A stretch of DNA of 64,000 nucleotides from Sphingobium boeckii (GTDB lineage Bacteria > Pseudomonadota > Alphaproteobacteria > Sphingomonadales > Sphingomonadaceae), in contig NZ_JACIJC010000004.1 of the NCBI RefSeq assembly GCF_014199215.1, positions 372,001 through 436,000 on the forward strand, read 5' to 3'. A program made the position numbers and the translations under genes. The notes beneath the pieces are model-generated. The model had not been told where the DNA came from, made no database searches, and saw only the letters and a program-made list of their open reading frames with translations. This document shows, one piece after another, positions 61,139 through 64,000 of the stretch. Numbering within the stretch: the stretch's first letter is position 1; each line of letters starts with the position of its first letter.

Positions 61139-62644
61139 ATGAGCCTGCAGGCATTGGCGGCCCAAGCGCTGGAGCGGAATCCGGAAATTCCCGCGATCGA
61201 ATTCGCGCATCACTGGCATGATTGGGGTGCGATCCGGCGTGTGGCGGAAAGCGTGCAGGCAGCGCTTGAAGCCAGCGGCATCGCGGCCGATGCCCCGGTG
61301 GCCTTCGTGCCGCGAAACAGACCTGGTGCGATCGCCGCGTTGCTGGGGCTGATCGCGCAGGGGCGCACGATCCGGATGATCTATGCCTTTCAATCGGCCA
61401 CCGGCATCGCGCGGAATATCGAGCACCTTCAGTCCGCCGCGGTGATCGCCTATCGGGAGGATTTTTCCCCCGAAGTGCGCGCGGCGATGGAACGGCAGGG
61501 CATGGCGGCGGTCGCGCTGGATGACATGACGGCAGCCCCGCTTACTGGCTTCGAACGCGCCACCGGCGCTGCACTCGCCCGCACTGGCCCCGCAGAGCCA
61601 CAGATCGAGATCCTGACCAGCGGCACGACCGGACCGCCCAAGTCCTTTCCCGTGGCTTACAGACTGCTGGAGCAGCATTTCATCAACAGCGCCCTGACAA
61701 GGCAACAGGGCGATGCTCCCGCGCAATCGCCCCCCTTCTTGCTCTTCTTTCCGCTCGGCAATATTTCGGGTCTGTATTCCACCTTGCCGATGGTCATCCG
61801 CGGACAACCCATCGTGCTGCTCGAACGCTTCACGATCGGGGCGTGGCGCGATCACGTCGTGCGTTTCAGGCCTGCCCATTCAGGCCTGCCGCCCTCTTGC
61901 GTGCAGCTAGTGTTGGATGCGGATATCCCCAAGGAGGATCTGGCCTCGATCAAGGCCATCGGCGTCGGCGCGGCGCCGCTCGATCCCACGGTGCAAAAGG
62001 CGTTCGAGGATCGCTATGGCATCCCGATCCTGATATCCTATGGCGCGACCGAATTTGCCGGCCCGGTCGCCGCGATGACCGCCGATCTTCACGCCGCATG
62101 GGGCAATCGCAAATGCGGCACCGTGGGGCGCGCCATGCCGGGTGCGCGTCTGCGCATCGTCGATCCGCAGACGGGCGCTGAACTGCCGCGCGGGGTGGAG
62201 GGGCTGCTGGAGGTCGTTTCACCGCGGATCGGCCCCGAATGGATCCGCACGTCGGACATGGCGATGATCGACGAGGATGACTTTCTGTTCCATCGCGGGC
62301 GGGCAGACGGCGCGATCATGCGCGGCGGATTCAAGGTGCTGCCCGAATCGATCGAACGCGCGCTGATGTTACATCCCTCGGTGTCCGAGGCGGCAGTGAT
62401 CGGCATTGCGGATCGCCGGCTGGGACAGGTGCCGGCCGCTGCGATCAGGGTAAAGCCCGGCTGCGATGTTCCTGCTGCAGACGCGTTGGAGGCTCATTTG
62501 AGGCACCATGTTCTCGCAACGCACATTCCGATAAAATGGCTATTTTGCGAAGAATTACCCCGCACACCCTCGCTCAAGCTGGATCGTCCCGCACTGCAGC
62601 GTCTTTTCGAGCCTGATCCCGACGCGAAACCCGGCCCGCTTTGA
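61139..62644 (+). CDS. Acyl-CoA synthetase (AMP-binding)
   Basis: 501 residues from ATG 61139, with GGGAGA upstream; the frame runs far upstream but only opposite the crotonase gene. Motifs: ILTSGTTGPPKSFPV at 159-173, YGATEFAGPVAAM, IRTSDMAMIDEDDFLFHRGRADGAI and GGFKVLPESIER, with a final Lys-containing segment (TPSLKLDRP). Only distantly like the synthetase at 56054. Divergent from the crotonase gene. A weak GAGA-CCG-TCTC-A-TTTTT element follows at 62664. Confidence 0.9.
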   Translation: MSLQALAAQALERNPEIPAIEFAHHWHDWGAIRRVAESVQAALEASGIAADAPVAFVPRNRPGAIAALLGLIAQGRTIRMIYAFQSATGIARNIEHLQSAAVIAYREDFSPEVRAAMERQGMAAVALDDMTAAPLTGFERATGAALARTGPAEPQIEILTSGTTGPPKSFPVAYRLLEQHFINSALTRQQGDAPAQSPPFLLFFPLGNISGLYSTLPMVIRGQPIVLLERFTIGAWRDHVVRFRPAHSGLPPSCVQLVLDADIPKEDLASIKAIGVGAAPLDPTVQKAFEDRYGIPILISYGATEFAGPVAAMTADLHAAWGNRKCGTVGRAMPGARLRIVDPQTGAELPRGVEGLLEVVSPRIGPEWIRTSDMAMIDEDDFLFHRGRADGAIMRGGFKVLPESIERALMLHPSVSEAAVIGIADRRLGQVPAAAIRVKPGCDVPAADALEAHLRHHVLATHIPIKWLFCEELPRTPSLKLDRPALQRLFEPDPDAKPGPL

Positions 62645-62738
62645 CATCAAAAGTTACAAAACAGAGACCGTCTCATTTTTAATTGACAGCCCCTTGTCCT
62701 TAGTGAACAACTGTGTTGATAAACAGAAGGAGAGGGAT

Positions 62739-63575
62739 ATGGCTCTAGTGGAGTCCAACAAGGCAAAGATTGCCAAGCGGGTCATCGAGGTGCTCGAATT
62801 CTTCGATGAAGAGCATCCCCAGGCGACGGTCATGGACATCGTTCGCCGCTTTGATCGGCCGCAGTCGAGCACATCCGAACTTCTCTCGAGCCTCGTGGAC
62901 CTCGGCCTGTTGCACAAGGATCCTTGCTCGCGCTCTTATTCGCCCACGCCGCGCGCCGCCATGCTGGGCTGCGCCGTGCAGCCGGGCCTCGTGCGCGATG
63001 GCCGCCTGACCGATCTGATCGATCGCCTTTCCGCCCAGACGGGCCTTGGCGTCGCGGTGTTCGGCATGGTCGGCCTCAAAATCCAGGTGTTCAACTGGCG
63101 CAGCGGCAAACGCACCTTCCGCACCTCGGGCCTCAGCGGCTTCTGCGGCGGCCAGCAGGAGCATCTCTCGGACTCCGCGGCTGGCATGTTGCTGCTTTCC
63201 ACCGTGGCCCAGCCAAGGCGCGACGGCATGATCCGTCGCCTGAACGCCGAAGCGGCCACCGAGCGCAAATTCTCCTTTACCGATATGGCCGCCCGCGTGC
63301 AGCAATGCCGGGACGGCGGGAATGTGAGCGGTGCTGTGGGCTTTGGATCGATCGCGGACGTGACCGCGGTCCTCCTTCCGGATCTGCCCGAAAACCAACC
63401 TCTGGCGATCGGGTTCGTCTACGAACCTTCCGAACATATCGACACCGCAATCCTGATGCACACGCTCAACGAAGCCGTTGGTCGCTGCATCGAGGGACAC
63501 ACATCAGCGCCCGACACCGTACAGCCGCTCTTTGACGCAGCCTGGCGGCCCCGGCTGGAGAAAATGCATGGCTGA
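62739..63575 (+). CDS. IclR-type transcriptional regulator
   Basis: 278 residues from ATG 62739 (AAGGAGAGG upstream). N-terminal winged helix: AKRVIEVLEFFDEEHPQATVMDIVRRFDRPQSSTSELLSSLVDLGLLHKD. The C-terminal effector domain has IclR-like spacing with GLSGFCGGQQEHLSDSAAGM. It overlaps the following amidohydrolase gene by eight bases, so it is the first gene of that operon and may control it. A TTGACA at 62683-62688 lies upstream but without a clear -10. Confidence 0.8.
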   Translation: MALVESNKAKIAKRVIEVLEFFDEEHPQATVMDIVRRFDRPQSSTSELLSSLVDLGLLHKDPCSRSYSPTPRAAMLGCAVQPGLVRDGRLTDLIDRLSAQTGLGVAVFGMVGLKIQVFNWRSGKRTFRTSGLSGFCGGQQEHLSDSAAGMLLLSTVAQPRRDGMIRRLNAEAATERKFSFTDMAARVQQCRDGGNVSGAVGFGSIADVTAVLLPDLPENQPLAIGFVYEPSEHIDTAILMHTLNEAVGRCIEGHTSAPDTVQPLFDAAWRPRLEKMHG

Positions 63576-64000
63576 AACCAAAGAACCTGAAATCGCCACC
63601 GAAGAACCGGAAATGGCCGCGAATGCGCGCAAATACTGGTCTGCGGAAGGATATACGCCGGGCGGCGTGATCCGCGAGGTCGATTATGCGTCGCAATCCG
63701 GCGGCATGGATCCGTCGCTGGCGGGCATCAAGATCGTCGATACCGATACGCACATCACCGAGGCGCCCGATCTGTTCACCTCGCGCGCGCCAGCCGCGCT
63801 CAAAGACAAGATGCCCTATGTGAAGCTGGACGCCGATGGCGTCGAGCGCTGGTATGTTGGTGATCGCAATTTCGGATCGATGGGCGGCAACGTCATTCGC
63901 GCCGACAATAACAAATTGCTGGGTCGCCTCGCCTTTCCCAAGCTGGAAGAAGCGCATCCCGGCGGACACAAGATCAAGGAACGCATCCAGGCGATGGACG
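63568..64000 (+). CDS. Amidohydrolase 2 family protein, cut by window end
   Basis: First 144 residues visible (MAETKEPEIATEEPEMAANA...). After an acidic leader the metal-dependent TIM-barrel begins: IKIVDTDTHITEAPDLFTSR, with the HxxE-type start (D-T-H-I-T-E) in place of HxH. The family includes decarboxylases and hydrolases (ACMSD, gamma-resorcylate decarboxylase type). Coupled to the IclR gene by an eight-base overlap. The rest lies outside the window. Confidence 0.85.
   Translation, partial: MAETKEPEIATEEPEMAANARKYWSAEGYTPGGVIREVDYASQSGGMDPSLAGIKIVDTDTHITEAPDLFTSRAPAALKDKMPYVKLDADGVERWYVGDRNFGSMGGNVIRADNNKLLGRLAFPKLEEAHPGGHKIKERIQAMD

Noticed and set aside
60995-61879. Extension of the crotonase frame upstream to 61879
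   Set aside because: It overlaps the acyl-CoA synthetase antisense; the crotonase protein fits a start at 60994.
62664-62680. GAGA-CCG-TCTC followed by A-TTTTT as a terminator
   Set aside because: The stem is only four base pairs, so it is too weak to call firmly.
62683-62720. A TTGACA plus CAAC-TGT-GTTG palindrome before the IclR gene as promoter and operator
   Set aside because: No -10 at 15-19 bases and only four-base arms; kept only as a remark.
1-64000. tRNA, rRNA, CRISPR, transposase or phage genes
   Set aside because: None of the gaps holds a tRNA cloverleaf or spaced direct repeats, and no protein shows transposase or phage motifs.

Overview
The window is high-GC proteobacterial DNA that reads like an alphaproteobacterium of the order Sphingomonadales. 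The indications are TonB-dependent receptors coupled to catabolic genes, a pair of DUF1838 secreted proteins, a dense set of CoA-dependent degradation genes, RoxA/RluE, and a CGTCATTGCGAG-type palindromic repeat. The genus cannot be fixed from the sequence alone. There are no rRNA or tRNA genes, insertion sequences, phage genes or CRISPR arrays. Almost all of it is an accessory catabolic region, apart from the roxA-rluE pair near 11-12.7 kb.

Layout. 1-9.7 kb: a TonB-dependent receptor (cut by the window edge), a secreted SxxK serine hydrolase, two DUF1838 proteins, two alpha/beta-hydrolase-fold proteins with unusual active sites, a double-hotdog dehydratase and a MarR-like regulator. 9.8-15.3 kb: a Crp/Fnr regulator, ribosome-modifying roxA-rluE, a palindromic repeat, a carboxylesterase and a TetR regulator. 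15.4-32 kb: the catabolic core. It has two SDRs, TetR, a TauD-type dioxygenase, two Rieske oxygenase alpha subunits, one Rieske ferredoxin, a CoA-transferase/HpcH lyase/crotonase operon, a CaiB CoA-transferase, one single acyl-CoA dehydrogenase and two tandem acyl-CoA dehydrogenase pairs. 32-45.8 kb: a secreted esterase with a PKD-like tail, E1 alpha/beta of a 2-oxoacid dehydrogenase, a 3-ketosteroid-dehydrogenase-like flavoprotein, a crotonase, and a minus-strand run with an SDR, MFS transporter, DUF1330, class A acid phosphatase, CMD-family protein, free lipoyl domain and Gfo/Idh/MocA oxidoreductase. 45.8-53.3 kb: a second TonB receptor coupled to a DapB-like oxidoreductase, an EntS-like MFS exporter, thiolase, MarR and a small secreted protein. 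53.5-64 kb: an SDR, two CoA-transferases (one permuted), two acyl-CoA synthetases, amidohydrolases, a crotonase and an IclR-type regulator; the last amidohydrolase runs off the end.

How the genes may work together (inference). TonB receptors import a large hydrophobic substrate, and secreted esterases and hydrolases may release it from esters. Rieske and 2-oxoglutarate oxygenases, SDRs and the KstD-like flavoprotein oxidise the ring system. Acyl-CoA ligases and CaiB transferases make CoA thioesters. The acyl-CoA dehydrogenases (including adjacent pairs of the heteromeric type known from steroid catabolism), crotonases, SDRs, HpcH lyase and thiolase then shorten them. The set suggests a steroid-, terpenoid- or other alicyclic-type substrate, but no signature ring-cleavage (meta-cleavage) gene lies in the window, so the substrate stays open. 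Several local regulators sit next to clean inverted repeats that look like operators.
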